From Pseudomonas allokribbensis (GTDB lineage Bacteria; Pseudomonadota; Gammaproteobacteria; Pseudomonadales; Pseudomonadaceae), in NCBI RefSeq assembly GCF_014863605.1, contig NZ_CP062252.1, positions 248,001 through 312,000 of the forward strand: a DNA stretch of 64,000 bases, given 5' to 3'. Made by a program: the position numbers and the translations under genes. Within the stretch, counting starts at the first letter, position 1; every line of letters begins with the position of its first letter. Under the pieces are notes generated by a model. It saw nothing but the letters and a program-made list of their open reading frames with translations. It was not told the origin of the DNA and ran no database searches. Shown in pieces: positions 36,370 to 46,055 of this stretch.

Positions 36370-37407
36370 TCAGGTACTTTCCCGCTCGATGACTTGGCAT
36401 TGCAGCAAATTAAGTCGCTGCACCTCATCGCTCGGCAGCACGCCCAGACTTTCCAGTACTCGCGTCGCCGCCAGTACGCCGATCTCCAGCGCCGGCGGTT
36501 TGATCGTGCTCAGACTCGGCAGCAGCATCTCGGCGAACGGGTAGTCGCCGAAGCCGAGGACGGCGCAGTCTTCGGGAATCTTGAGGCCGGCCCGTTGCCC
36601 GGCGAGCAGGCCGCCGGCGGCGAGGTTGTCGTTGGCGAAGATGATGGCGTCCGGGCGCGGTGAGGTGTTCATCAGCGCTTCCATCGCTTGCTTGCCGGCC
36701 TCGAACGGGGCGCGATCGGCATCTGGTGCGAATACCCACGGTTCCAGACCGAACTCGCGGACGGTCGCTGCGTAACCGTCGCGGCGTTCCAGTGCGCTGA
36801 AGTCGCCGGGTGCGCTGTTCTGCACGAAGGCGATTCGCCGATAACCTTTGCCGTGCAGATAACGAGCGGCGCTGACACCCACCTCGAAGTGCGAAAAACC
36901 GATCTGCATCGGCTCGCGATCCGGCTGGTAATCCCAGGTTTCGATCACCGGGATATCCGCTTCGGCGAGCATCTTTTCCGTGCCCGCGCTGTGAAAGTGA
37001 CTGGTGACCACCAGCGCCGCCGGCGACCAGCCGAGGAAGGCCCGTACCGCGTTTTCTTCTTGCTCGGCGCTGAAGTAACTCGAGGCCAGCAGCAACTGAT
37101 AACCGTGGCGGCTGAGGGTGTCGCTGAAGCCTTGAATGGTGTTGGCGAAGATCGGCCCGGAGATGTTCGGGATCACCATGCCGACGATTTTTCCCCGCGC
37201 CGAGGCGAGTCCGCCGGCCACCAGATTCGGTACATAACCCAGCTCGGCGACTACAGCTGCGATCCGTTCACGGCGTTCGGGCGACACCTGGTCCGGCTGG
37301 TTGAAGTAGCGTGACACGGTAATTGCCGAAACACCGGCCTGGCGCGCCACCGCGTTGAGGGTCACGCGACCGGCGCCACGGCGTTTGCGGGGCTTTTCTT
37401 CGCTCAA
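36370..37407 (-). CDS. LacI-family transcriptional repressor
   Basis: 345 residues. I place the start at TTG 37407, because AAGAAGGA lies seven bases before it and the next candidate, TTG 37431, has no ribosome site. The N-terminal helix-turn-helix is TLNAVARQAGVSAITVSRYFNQP, then the hinge helix with VAGGLASARGKIVGMVIPNISGPIFANTIQGF, and a periplasmic-binding-protein-like effector domain. The C-terminal domain is complete. A perfect TGTTAGCGCTAACA palindrome lies 88 bases upstream, between this gene and the receptor it faces. It likely represses the receptor-monooxygenase-reductase operon and itself until an effector, perhaps an organic sulfur compound, is bound. Confidence 0.85.
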   Translation of the reverse strand: MSEEKPRKRRGAGRVTLNAVARQAGVSAITVSRYFNQPDQVSPERRERIAAVVAELGYVPNLVAGGLASARGKIVGMVIPNISGPIFANTIQGFSDTLSRHGYQLLLASSYFSAEQEENAVRAFLGWSPAALVVTSHFHSAGTEKMLAEADIPVIETWDYQPDREPMQIGFSHFEVGVSAARYLHGKGYRRIAFVQNSAPGDFSALERRDGYAATVREFGLEPWVFAPDADRAPFEAGKQAMEALMNTSPRPDAIIFANDNLAAGGLLAGQRAGLKIPEDCAVLGFGDYPFAEMLLPSLSTIKPPALEIGVLAATRVLESLGVLPSDEVQRLNLLQCQVIEREST

Positions 37408-37494
37408 GGCTCGATCCTTCTTAAAAACCAAAACGCATATAAAAGTAATTTTTCAGTATTGGACGGTCTATGTCCGGCTTGCCAATACTGGCGA

Positions 37495-37508
37495 TGTTAG
37501 CGCTAACA
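37495..37508. promoter_or_regulatory. LacI-type operator
   Basis: TGTTAGCGCTAACA is a perfect 14-bp palindrome with the central CG that LacI-family proteins favour. It lies in the divergent region between the repressor gene (start 37407) and the TonB-receptor gene (start 37614). Confidence 0.7.
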
Positions 37509-37613
37509 AGGCGCATTGTCTGCTACTCGCTCGAGCGAATGCCCAAGACACCGAGACAGGCGCTGTCGTCGCAGAACGGCAGCGGTTCAGGGCAACTTTT
37601 CGAGCGGGCAAAC

Positions 37614-39839
37614 ATGCACAACATTCCTGGGGCGACACACAAACTGGCGCAATCGATCCGCGCTGCGGGCTGGCTACTCACCGGGCTGGCCGCGCTGCCG
37701 CTGCCCGCCGCGTTCGCCGCCGACAGCACCGATCAGGAGCCGACACTCAAGTCCGTCACGGTCACCGCCACCCGCCGCGAAGAGTCGCTGCAAAAGGTCC
37801 CGGTGGCGGTGTCGGTAATCGACGGCGAGCAACTGGAGCGCGACAACCGCAACAGCGTGGCGAGCATCGTCCAGCAAGTGCCGTCGCTGAATTTCCGCAC
37901 TGGCGCGTCGAACAAGGACACCTCGTTGTTCGTGCGTGGCGTGGGGACGATTTCCACCTCGCCGGGTGTCGAGCCGACGGTGGCCACGGTGATTGACGGC
38001 GTGGTTTATGCGCGTCCCGGTCAGTCGACCCTCGATCTGCTGGACCTGGAGCGCGTCGAGGTTCTGCGCGGCCCGCAAGGCACGCTGTTCGGCAAAAACG
38101 CGTCGGCCGGCGTGCTGAACATCACCAGCAAGGCGCCGACCGCCGAGACCCACGGTTACATCGATCAGTCGTACTACAGCGGCAACGAAAGCCGCACCCG
38201 TTTCGGCATTGGCGGCAGCCTGATTCCAGACACGCTCAAGGGTTCGATCAGCACCTTGTTCGGCACTTACGACGGCAACGTCGATAACAAGCACAATGGC
38301 CAGGAGGTCAACGGTTACAACCATCGCGGTGTACGCGGCAAACTGGAATTCACCCCGAACGACGACGTCACCTTCACCCTGATCGCCGACTACATGCAGT
38401 CCCACGATGACGGCCCCAACGGCGTCGTCACCAAGTCGTTGACTCCGGCCTTCGCCAACGCGCTGAGTCCGGTCAGCGCCACCAGCCACAACCGCGACAT
38501 CAACACCGACACCCGCACCCACGTCGAAGACACCAACAAGGGCCTGTCCGGCCAGCTCGACTGGCAACTGGGCGATTACACCCTGACGTCGATCACCGCG
38601 TGGCGTGGCTGGGACAACACCCAGTATCAGGACGGCGACCGCCTCGGCACGGTGACGGCCGCGTTCCCCGGCACGGCGGACAAGGGCGATCTGGCCTTCG
38701 ACCAGTACTCGCAGGAGTTGCGTCTGGCCTCGCCGAAAGGCGAGTTCCTCGAATACGTTGGCGGCCTGTTCTACATGCACGGCAAGGATGACGAGACCTA
38801 TCAGCGCACGCTGACCACGACCACGCGGACTGATCGCGGCGTCGCCGATTACAGCACCACCAGCGACAGCTACGCGGTGTTCGGCGAGAGCACGCTGAAT
38901 TTCACCTCGGATTTCCGTGGCATCGCCGGCCTGCGCTATACCCACGACGATCTGGAATACGATCACCGTCGCGTTTCCACTTCTGCAACCACGGTCAGCG
39001 GCATTCAACCGGCGACCAGCAGCTCTGGCTCGGTGGACGAGGACGGCTGGTCTGGTCGGCTCGGTTTGCAGTACGACCTGAGCGATACCGTCACCACTTA
39101 TCTGACCTACTCGCGCGGCTACAAAGGCCCGGCCTACAACGTGTTCTTCAACATGCAGCCGCGCGATACCGAAGCACTGAAACCGGAAACCTCCAACACC
39201 TGGGAGGCGGGGATCAAGGCTTCATCCTGGAACAATCGCCTGACCACCAACCTCGCGGTTTTCCACAGCGATTACGACAACTATCAGGCGAACTTTTTCG
39301 ACACCGTCGCCGGCCAAGTGGTAACGCGCCTGATCAACGCCGGCAGCGTCAGCACCGAAGGCGTGGAACTCGATTACGCCTTGCAGGCGACCCAGCAACT
39401 GAAGTTCTCCGGAGCGCTGGCTTACACCCGCGCCCGCATCGACCAGTTCGCCTGCCCGGCGGGTGCGGCGGCGTCGTGCAACGTCAATGGCAAGCCGCTG
39501 CCGTTCAGCCCGGACTGGAAAAGCTACGTGCGCGCCGACTACACCATCCCGCTGGAAAACGGTCTGGATATCGAACTCGGCACCGACTACAGCTGGCAGA
39601 GCGAAGTGCAGTACGACATCAGCCAGAACGCCGACACCAAGCAGGGCGCCTACGGCCTCTGGAACGCCAGCGTCGCCCTGGCCGATTACACCAACGGCTG
39701 GCGCGTGGCGTTGCTGGGCAAGAACCTCACCGACAAGTCGTATTCGCCGTTGCTCGCCAGTGGTGGCAATTACATCTACCGCGCCGTGCCTCGCGACGAC
39801 GAGCGCTACTTCGGCGTGCAACTGCGCAAGGAATTCTGA
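37614..39839 (+). CDS. TonB-dependent outer-membrane receptor
   Basis: 741 residues from ATG 37614, chosen because it gives a proper signal peptide (hydrophobic LLTGLAALPLPAAFA, cleavage after AFA); the frame is open further upstream but crosses the operator. The TonB box/plug start is TLKSVTVTATRREESLQKVPVAVSVI, then FVRGVGTISTSPGVEPTVATVIDGVV and LRGPQGTLFGKNASAGVLNITSKAP. The barrel ends in GVQLRKEF with terminal Phe. It imports a substrate using TonB energy. Followed after 1 base by the FMN monooxygenase, and preceded by a LacI-type operator, so the ligand is probably the monooxygenase substrate. Confidence 0.88.
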   Translation: MHNIPGATHKLAQSIRAAGWLLTGLAALPLPAAFAADSTDQEPTLKSVTVTATRREESLQKVPVAVSVIDGEQLERDNRNSVASIVQQVPSLNFRTGASNKDTSLFVRGVGTISTSPGVEPTVATVIDGVVYARPGQSTLDLLDLERVEVLRGPQGTLFGKNASAGVLNITSKAPTAETHGYIDQSYYSGNESRTRFGIGGSLIPDTLKGSISTLFGTYDGNVDNKHNGQEVNGYNHRGVRGKLEFTPNDDVTFTLIADYMQSHDDGPNGVVTKSLTPAFANALSPVSATSHNRDINTDTRTHVEDTNKGLSGQLDWQLGDYTLTSITAWRGWDNTQYQDGDRLGTVTAAFPGTADKGDLAFDQYSQELRLASPKGEFLEYVGGLFYMHGKDDETYQRTLTTTTRTDRGVADYSTTSDSYAVFGESTLNFTSDFRGIAGLRYTHDDLEYDHRRVSTSATTVSGIQPATSSSGSVDEDGWSGRLGLQYDLSDTVTTYLTYSRGYKGPAYNVFFNMQPRDTEALKPETSNTWEAGIKASSWNNRLTTNLAVFHSDYDNYQANFFDTVAGQVVTRLINAGSVSTEGVELDYALQATQQLKFSGALAYTRARIDQFACPAGAAASCNVNGKPLPFSPDWKSYVRADYTIPLENGLDIELGTDYSWQSEVQYDISQNADTKQGAYGLWNASVALADYTNGWRVALLGKNLTDKSYSPLLASGGNYIYRAVPRDDERYFGVQLRKEF

Positions 39840-39840
39840 G

Positions 39841-41160
39841 ATGAGCAGACAGCTGAAACTCGGCGCGTTTCTCATGGCCACCGGGCACCATGTCGCCGCG
39901 TGGCGTCATCCGGATGTGCCGGCCAACGCCGGGCTGGATTTCGCCCATTACAAACGTCTGGCGCAGATTGCCGAGGCAGCGAAGTTCGATACGTTGTTCG
40001 TCGCCGACAGCGTCGCTGCGCCGACCCAGGATATCGCCAGCCGGATGGCCCGTTCGGATCACTTCGAGCCGCTGACGTTGCTCTCGGCCTTGAGCGCCGT
40101 GACCGAACGCATCGGCCTGATCGCCACCGCCACTACCAGCTACAACGAGCCGTATCACGTGGCGCGTAAATTCGCTTCGCTCGATCACCTCTCGGGCGGG
40201 CGAGCGGGGTGGAATCTGGTGACCTCGGACAACGCCGCCGAAGCGCAGAATTTCGGCCGCGACGAACACATCGGCCATGCCGAACGCTACAGCCGCGCCC
40301 GGGAGTTTCATCAGGTGGTCACCGGACTTTGGGACAGTTGGCAGGACGACGCCTTCCTCCGCGACAAGGCCAGCGGAGCGTATTACGACCCGGAAAAATT
40401 GCATGTGCTGGATCACGTCGGTGAGCACTTCCGGGTCAAGGGCCCGCTGAACGTCGCACGTTCGCCACAGGGTCAACCGGTGATCGTGCAGGCTGGCTCG
40501 TCGGAAACCGGGCGTGAACTGGCGGCGCAGACGGCCGAAGTAGTGTTCACCGCGCAGACCTCACTGGCCAGCGCCCAGGCGTTTTACGCCGACCTCAAGG
40601 GACGCTTGCCGAAGTACGGACGCAGCGCCGACTCACTGAAAATCATGCCCGGTGTGTTTGTCGTCGTCGGGCAGACGGAAGCCGAAGCGCAGGAAAAATG
40701 TGAAACGTTTCAGCAATTGGTCGAACCCGAGGTTGGTGTCGCCCTGCTTGGGCGTATGCTGGGCAACTTCGACCTGTCGAAGTACCCGTTGGACGGGCCG
40801 CTGCCGGAATTGCCGCTGACTGAAAGCGGCCAGCAAAGTCGGCAGAAACTGCTGACCGAACTGGCCGGCCGGGAGCATCTGACCCTGGCCGAACTGGGCC
40901 GCAGAATCGCCGGCGGTCGCGGGCATTACAGCGTCGTCGGCACGCCGGCGCAGATTGCCGACCGCTTGCAGGAATGGTTCGAGCAGGGCGCGGCAGACGG
41001 TTTCAACGTGCTGGTGCCGCACTTGCCCGGCGGGCTCGAAGACTTCGCCAATGGCGTGGTCCCGGAACTGCAACGGCGCGGACTGTTCAGAACCGAATAC
41101 GAGGGCCGGACCTTGCGCCAGAACCTTGGCCTCGCCCGTCCCGGCAATAGATTTGCGTAG
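39841..41160 (+). CDS. FMN-dependent monooxygenase, NtaA/SnaA/DszA family (second copy)
   Basis: 439 residues. AAGGAA in the end of the receptor gene precedes the ATG. Landmarks match its paralogue at 23047: LKLGAFLMATGHHVAAWRHP, FDTLFVADSVAAPTQDIA, DHLSGGRAGWNLVTSDNAAEA, QPVIVQAGSSETGRELAA and FNVLVPHLPGGLEDFANGVVPEL. It would oxidise a substrate imported by the upstream receptor, using reduced flavin supplied elsewhere. The reading of AGWNLVT with a divergent N-terminus suggests a different substrate from the 23-kb copy. Confidence 0.88.
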   Translation: MSRQLKLGAFLMATGHHVAAWRHPDVPANAGLDFAHYKRLAQIAEAAKFDTLFVADSVAAPTQDIASRMARSDHFEPLTLLSALSAVTERIGLIATATTSYNEPYHVARKFASLDHLSGGRAGWNLVTSDNAAEAQNFGRDEHIGHAERYSRAREFHQVVTGLWDSWQDDAFLRDKASGAYYDPEKLHVLDHVGEHFRVKGPLNVARSPQGQPVIVQAGSSETGRELAAQTAEVVFTAQTSLASAQAFYADLKGRLPKYGRSADSLKIMPGVFVVVGQTEAEAQEKCETFQQLVEPEVGVALLGRMLGNFDLSKYPLDGPLPELPLTESGQQSRQKLLTELAGREHLTLAELGRRIAGGRGHYSVVGTPAQIADRLQEWFEQGAADGFNVLVPHLPGGLEDFANGVVPELQRRGLFRTEYEGRTLRQNLGLARPGNRFA

Positions 41161-41199
41161 CAATCGACACCCATTTCAAGACCGACAAGAGAGGATTCG

Positions 41200-42237
41200 A
41201 TGACTTACACCGCTGCCGAAAACCGTTATGACTCCATCCCTTACCGCCGCGTCGGACGCAGCGGTCTGGTGTTGCCGGCGCTGTCCCTGGGCCTGTGGCA
41301 CAACTTCGGCGACAGCACGCCGATCGACACCCAGCGTGCCTTGCTGCGCACCGCGTTCGATCTGGGGATCAACCACTTCGACCTGGCCAACAACTACGGC
41401 CCTCCCTACGGCAGCGCCGAGACCAATTTCGGCCGCTTGCTGCGCGAAGACTTCAAGCAATATCGCGATGAACTGATCATCTCCAGCAAGGCCGGTTGGG
41501 ACATGTGGCCCGGCCCTTACGGTCAGGGCGGCGGTTCGCGCAAATACGTGCTGGCCAGCCTCGACCAGAGCCTGCAACGCCTGGGCCTGGACTATGTGGA
41601 TATCTTTTATTCGCACCGCTTCGACCCGGACACCCCGCTGGAAGAAACCGCCAGCGCCCTCGCCACTGCGGTGCAGCAGGGCAAGGCGTTGTACATCGGC
41701 ATCTCGTCGTACTCCGGCGTGAAAACTCGTGAGATCGCCGCGCTGCTCAAAGAGTGGAAAGTGCCGCTGTTGATTCACCAGCCGGCCTACAACCTGCTCA
41801 ACCGTTGGGTGGAAAAAGACCTGCTCGACACCACCGAAGAACTCGGCACTGGCGTGATTGCGTTCACCCCGCTGGCGCAGGGTCTGCTGACCGACAAATA
41901 CCTCAACGGCGTGCCGGCGGATGCGCGAGTCAATCGTCCGGGGGGTGGTTCGTTGCAGGCTTCACATTTGTCCGAGGCCAACATCGCTCATGTGCGGGCG
42001 TTGAATGAAATCGCCAAGCGTCGTGGCCAGAGCCTGGCGCAACTGGCATTGGCGTGGACGCTGCGGGATCCGCGAGTGACCTCGGCGCTGATCGGCGCGA
42101 GCCGGCCGGAGCAGATTGTCGAGAACGTCGGGGCGTTGAAGAACCTGAGTTTCAGTGCGGAAGAGTTGGCGGAGATCGACCGGTTTGCCCAGGAGGGCGG
42201 GATCAATCTTTGGGAGAAGCCTTCGACGGCGGAATAA
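41200..42237 (+). CDS. Aldo/keto reductase (YghZ/Gpr type)
   Basis: 345 residues, (beta/alpha)8 NADPH-dependent oxidoreductase. Landmarks: the substrate/cofactor site LGLWHNFGDSTPID, catalytic FDLANNYGPPYGSAETNFG (Asp and Tyr), EELIISSKAG-like RDELIISSKAGWDMW with the catalytic Lys, and the NADPH site ALIGASRPEQIVEN. The type is close to E. coli YghZ, which reduces methylglyoxal. AGAGAGG precedes the start, 39 bases after the monooxygenase. Last gene of the receptor operon; it may reduce an aldehyde left after sulfonate cleavage. Confidence 0.88.
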   Translation: MTYTAAENRYDSIPYRRVGRSGLVLPALSLGLWHNFGDSTPIDTQRALLRTAFDLGINHFDLANNYGPPYGSAETNFGRLLREDFKQYRDELIISSKAGWDMWPGPYGQGGGSRKYVLASLDQSLQRLGLDYVDIFYSHRFDPDTPLEETASALATAVQQGKALYIGISSYSGVKTREIAALLKEWKVPLLIHQPAYNLLNRWVEKDLLDTTEELGTGVIAFTPLAQGLLTDKYLNGVPADARVNRPGGGSLQASHLSEANIAHVRALNEIAKRRGQSLAQLALAWTLRDPRVTSALIGASRPEQIVENVGALKNLSFSAEELAEIDRFAQEGGINLWEKPSTAE

Positions 42238-42246
42238 CGACACACT

Positions 42247-42277
42247 GATCGTTCCCACGCAGAGCGTGGGAACGATC
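42247..42277. repeat. REP-like palindrome, copy 4
   Basis: Arms GATCGTTCCCACGC (42247-42260) and the exact complement (42264-42277) around AGA, between the convergent reductase and tauD stops (9 and 6 bases away). It likely ends both messages. Confidence 0.85.
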
Positions 42278-42283
42278 AATTGT

Positions 42284-43126
42284 TCAGCGAAAAAACGGCA
42301 CATCCCCCAACACCGTAGCCCGCTGCATCACCCGCTGCGCCGGCCGGTAATCATCCACCGCGTAATGCTGCGTCACGCGGTTATCCCAGAAAGCAATGTC
42401 GTCCTTCTGCCAGCGCCAGCGAATGGTGAACTCCGGCCGCGTCGCGTGGGCGAACAGGAACTTCAGCACCGCTTCACTCTCGGTTTCCGACAGCTCATTG
42501 ATCTTCGACGTGAAGCCTTCGTTGACGAACAGCGAACGCCGTCCGCTCACCGGGTGCGTGCGAATCACCGGATGCGACAGCGGTGGATTCTTGCGCCGCG
42601 CCTCTTCCCACTGCGCCCGTGCTTCTGGCGTGTTGCCATAGCGCTCCAACGGAAACGAGCGGGTGAAGTCGTGAGTCGCGGTCAGCCCTTCGAGCAGCGC
42701 TTTCATCGGCGTCGACAGCGCTTCATACGCGGCAATCCCGCTGGCCCACAACGTATCGCCGCCGAACTCCGGCAACAGCTTGGCGCTGAGCACCGCGCCC
42801 ATGGCCGGGGTTGGCAGGAAGGTGACGTCGGTGTGCCAGATCGCGTTGTCGCGCACGTCGGTGACGGCGGTATCGAGGATCAGCACTTCCGGCTGTTCCG
42901 GCACGTTCGGGTAGATCGGGTGAATGTGCAGATCGCCAAAATAGTGGGCGAAGCGCGCCTGTTGCGAAGGTTCGATCGGCTGATTGCGGAAGAACAGCAC
43001 TTGATACTTGAGCAGCGCCTGCTCGATGGCGTCGCGCTGTTCCAGGTTCAGCGGCTGGCTGATGTCGACGCCGCTGATCTGTGCGCCGAGGGCCGAGCTT
43101 AACGGGGTGATGTTCAGGCTGCTCAT
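42284..43126 (-). CDS. tauD: Taurine dioxygenase
   Basis: 280 residues from ATG 43126 (AAGAGAA upstream). The Fe(II)/2-oxoglutarate site is complete: His98 and Asp100 in IWHTDVTF, His254 in TQHYAVDDY and Arg265 in RPAQRVMQ, corresponding to the known E. coli TauD residues within one position. It splits taurine into sulfite and aminoacetaldehyde. It is the last gene of tauABCD and ends against a REP-like palindrome. Confidence 0.92.
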   Translation of the reverse strand: MSSLNITPLSSALGAQISGVDISQPLNLEQRDAIEQALLKYQVLFFRNQPIEPSQQARFAHYFGDLHIHPIYPNVPEQPEVLILDTAVTDVRDNAIWHTDVTFLPTPAMGAVLSAKLLPEFGGDTLWASGIAAYEALSTPMKALLEGLTATHDFTRSFPLERYGNTPEARAQWEEARRKNPPLSHPVIRTHPVSGRRSLFVNEGFTSKINELSETESEAVLKFLFAHATRPEFTIRWRWQKDDIAFWDNRVTQHYAVDDYRPAQRVMQRATVLGDVPFFR

Positions 43127-43183
43127 GGTGGTTCTCTTCAATTCCGGGGCCCCGAAACTGTCGGGGTAGTCAGTGCTGAAAAA

Positions 43184-44023
43184 TCAGTGGGCCTGGCCGT
43201 GCCACGGCACCAGTTTGCGTTGCAGGGCGCGCAGGCCCATTTCCATGGCGAAGGCGATCAGGGCGATGACCAGAATCCCCAGCACCACCACATCGGTGAC
43301 CAGGAACTGCGCGGCCGACTGCACCATGAAGCCCAGGCCACTGGTGGCCGCGATCAATTCGGCGGCGACCAGAGTCGACCAGCCGACACCCAGGCCAATG
43401 CGCACACCGGTCAGAATATCCGGCAGCGCGCTCGGCAAAATCACGTGGCGAATCAGTTGTGCGCGAGTGGCGCCCAGCGATTGCGCAGCGCGCAGTTTGG
43501 CCGGGTCGACGGTGCGCACGCCGGTGGCAGTGGCAATCGCGATCGGGGCGAAAATCGCCAGGTAGATCAGCAGCACTTTCGACAACTCGCCGATGCCGCA
43601 CCAGATCACGATCAGCGGCAGATACGCGAGCGGCGGAATAGGGCGGTAGAACTCGATCAGCGGATCCAGCACACCTCGGGCGATGCGGTTGGCGCCGATG
43701 GCGATGCCCACCGGCACGGCAGTCAGAATCGCAAAACCCAGGCCCAGACCGATGCGGCTCAGGCTCGCGCCCAGGTGCTGCCACAACGTCGAATCCATGT
43801 AACCCGTGGTCGCCAGTAACCAGCCTTTTTGCAGCACGGCGGACGGTGGCGGCAGGAACAGTGGTTCGATCAGGCCGGTGGCCGTGACGGCCCACCAGAT
43901 CACCAGCAACGCGAACAGAGTCAGCAGGCTGATCCAGCGAGTGCTGAGGCTGCGGCGCACGGGAATCACCACCGACGTGGCGGCGGGTTTCACTGCGGTG
44001 GCGGAAACGTCGTAACTGCTCAT
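43184..44023 (-). CDS. tauC: Taurine ABC transporter permease
   Basis: 279 residues, six membrane segments in the SsuC/TauC pattern. [23 protein letters not shown] is the first helix; [23 protein letters not shown] and the loop [49 protein letters not shown] are family signatures. Overlaps tauB by 4 bases. Confidence 0.92.
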   Translation of the reverse strand: MSSYDVSATAVKPAATSVVIPVRRSLSTRWISLLTLFALLVIWWAVTATGLIEPLFLPPPSAVLQKGWLLATTGYMDSTLWQHLGASLSRIGLGLGFAILTAVPVGIAIGANRIARGVLDPLIEFYRPIPPLAYLPLIVIWCGIGELSKVLLIYLAIFAPIAIATATGVRTVDPAKLRAAQSLGATRAQLIRHVILPSALPDILTGVRIGLGVGWSTLVAAELIAATSGLGFMVQSAAQFLVTDVVVLGILVIALIAFAMEMGLRALQRKLVPWHGQAH

Positions 44024-44814
44024 GCGCGCTCCTGCCGCTGAACGGCGCTGCGTTGCGAGAACACTTTGGCGAGCACGTGTTCGCGGGTTTCGATGAAGCG
44101 CGGATCGGACTTGATCGACCGCGCCGATTCGCCGGCGGCGTAGCGCTGGCCGAAGTCGAGGTGCAGGCGTTCGACGATCTGCCCCGGATTCGGCGCCAGC
44201 AGAATCAGGTCGGTGGCGAGGAACACCGCCTCTTCAATGTCGTGGGTAATCAGGAACACCGGTTTGGCGGTGCGTTGCCAGACTTGCAGCAACAGTTCCT
44301 GCATCTGTTCGCGGGTGAAGGCATCGAGGGCACCGAAGGGTTCGTCCATCAGCAGCACGCGCGGGTCGGCTGCGAGGGCGCGGGCCAGGCCGACACGTTG
44401 CTTCTGGCCACCGGAGAGTTGCCAGATGCGACGTTTTTCGAAACCGGAGAGATCGACCAGCGCAAGCATTTCCCGGGCGCGTTGTTCGCGTTTGTCCTTG
44501 GGCACACCGGCCAGTTCAAGGCCGAAGGCGACGTTGGCCAGCACGTCCTGCCAGGGCAGTAGGGCGTCGTCCTGGAACACCACGCCGCGCTCGGCGCTCG
44601 GGCCTTTGACTGGCACGTTGTCGAGGGTGATGCGGCCGGCGCTCGGTTCGACGAAGCCGGCAATCAGGTTCAACAGCGAAGTCTTGCCACTGCCGGACGG
44701 GCCGAGGGCGACCAGCAATTGCTGGGGTCCCAGGGTCAGAGAGATATCCGCCAGCACCGGTTCCGGGCTGCCGGGATACTGTGCGCTGATGCGCTCCAGC
44801 TGTAGCAAGGCCAT
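44020..44814 (-). CDS. tauB: Taurine ABC transporter ATPase
   Basis: 264 residues from ATG 44814. Walker [11 protein letters not shown]-loop [10 protein letters not shown], signature LSGGQKQR, Walker [15 protein letters not shown] and H-loop ITHDIEEA are present; [23 protein letters not shown] is typical of the nitrate/sulfonate/taurine subgroup. A longer reading by 48 codons crosses the tauA gene end and is rejected. Confidence 0.92.
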   Translation of the reverse strand: MALLQLERISAQYPGSPEPVLADISLTLGPQQLLVALGPSGSGKTSLLNLIAGFVEPSAGRITLDNVPVKGPSAERGVVFQDDALLPWQDVLANVAFGLELAGVPKDKREQRAREMLALVDLSGFEKRRIWQLSGGQKQRVGLARALAADPRVLLMDEPFGALDAFTREQMQELLLQVWQRTAKPVFLITHDIEEAVFLATDLILLAPNPGQIVERLHLDFGQRYAAGESARSIKSDPRFIETREHVLAKVFSQRSAVQRQERA

Positions 44815-44830
44815 CGCAATTAACTCCCGA

Positions 44831-45808
44831 TCAGTTGGTGATGTACTTGGCGCTGACGTACGGCGCGTAGTCCGGCAGAACCGCTTCGACCTTGCCTTGC
44901 TCCTTGAGGAACGCAGCGGTGTCGGTGATGGCTTTGGTGGTCGGCGCGCCGAGGTCACTGACCTGATCCGCCGCCAGCGGGTAGACGTTGCCTTGCAGCA
45001 GCAAAGGAATGTCGCTGGCCTTGGCGCCGGAGAGTTTCACCAGTTTGTCGACGTTGCTCTGATTGGCGATCCAGGCTTTCGGATCCTTGCGGTAGTCGGC
45101 GTAGGCGTCGAGGGTGACCTTGGCGAATGCGGTAACGATTTCCGGGTGCTTCTCGGCGAAGTCTTTACGCACGATCCAGGCGTCGAAAGTTGGCGCGCCG
45201 AACTTGGCCAGCTCTCCGGAAGTGATCAGCACTTTGCCGTTTTCCTTGGCCACACCCAGCGCCGGATCCCAAACGTAGGTGGCATCGATGTCACCGCGCT
45301 TCCACGCGGCAATGATCGCTGGCGGGGCGAGGTTGAGGACGGTGACTTTCGAAGGGTCGATGTTCCAGTGCTTCAGCGCGGCCAGCAGGCTGTAGTGACC
45401 GGTGGACACGAATGGCACGGCGATTTTCTTGCCGACCAGATCCTGCGGCGTCTTGATGCCGGAACCGTCGCGAGCGACCAGCGCTTCAGCAGCGCCGATC
45501 TGTGTGGCGATGAGGAAGGTTTCCACCGGGACTTTGCGGGTGATCGCGGCAGTCAGGGGGCTGGAACCGAGGTAACCGATCTGCACATCGCCGGAAGCGA
45601 TGGCGGTGATGACGTCCGCGCCGTTGTCGAACTTGCGCCAGCTGATGTCGGCCTTGGTGGCTTTTTCATAGGCGCCGTCGGCCTGGGCGACTTTCGCCGG
45701 GTCAACGGTGGTCTGGTAGGCGACGGTGAGGTCGGCGGCCTGAGCCAGGAAACTCGCGGCAGCCAGAGAGGCCACGGCCAGCAGGCGAAGCGGGACATTC
45801 AGTTTCAT
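44831..45808 (-). CDS. tauA: Taurine-binding periplasmic protein
   Basis: 325 residues with a signal peptide cleaved after AQA. TauA signatures: [64 protein letters not shown] and [18 protein letters not shown]. First gene of tauABCD. The AT-rich region at 45865-45905 upstream carries a motif shared with the sfnB-type operon and probably the promoter. Confidence 0.92.
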   Translation of the reverse strand: MKLNVPLRLLAVASLAAASFLAQAADLTVAYQTTVDPAKVAQADGAYEKATKADISWRKFDNGADVITAIASGDVQIGYLGSSPLTAAITRKVPVETFLIATQIGAAEALVARDGSGIKTPQDLVGKKIAVPFVSTGHYSLLAALKHWNIDPSKVTVLNLAPPAIIAAWKRGDIDATYVWDPALGVAKENGKVLITSGELAKFGAPTFDAWIVRKDFAEKHPEIVTAFAKVTLDAYADYRKDPKAWIANQSNVDKLVKLSGAKASDIPLLLQGNVYPLAADQVSDLGAPTTKAITDTAAFLKEQGKVEAVLPDYAPYVSAKYITN

Positions 45809-45864
45809 TGAAGAGCTCCATATCAGGCGACCGAGCGTCGGCGTGAAAGGAGACTAAATGATCT

Positions 45865-45905
45865 AAGAATCTAGAAATAAATAACTTTTTAGACTTAGCT
45901 TATGA
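45865..45905 (-). promoter_or_regulatory. AT-rich regulatory region of tauABCD
   Basis: On the minus strand CTAAAAAGTTATTTATTT (45875-45892) lies 67-84 bases before the tauA start. Near-identical text lies before the sfnB-type operon (27052-27070). CysB-type sulfur control is inferred. Confidence 0.5.
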
Positions 45906-45933
45906 GCGGAAAAATCTAAGGGAAGGCAGAGCA

Positions 45934-46042
45934 GATCGTTCCCACGCTCTGCGTGGGAACGCCTCAATGGACGCTCTGCGTCCCGGCGATAGTGACGCGG
46001 TGCGTCAGGAGCTGCATTCCCACGCGGAGCGTGGGAACGATC
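45934..46042. repeat. REPIN-like double element
   Basis: Two inverted GTTCCCACGC units: the left one (from 45934, CTCT loop) and the right one (ending 46042, GGAG loop), with a 50-base spacer that itself holds ACGCTCTGCGTCCC-type subrepeats. The ends GATCGTTCCCACGC and GCGTGGGAACGATC are inverted copies. It separates tauA's promoter from the gshA stop and matches the usual REPIN structure. Confidence 0.85.
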
Positions 46043-46055
46043 GGAGAAGGAAGTG

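Noticed and set aside
37470..37613. 48-codon upstream extension of the TonB receptor
   Set aside because: It crosses the LacI operator and would bury the signal peptide.
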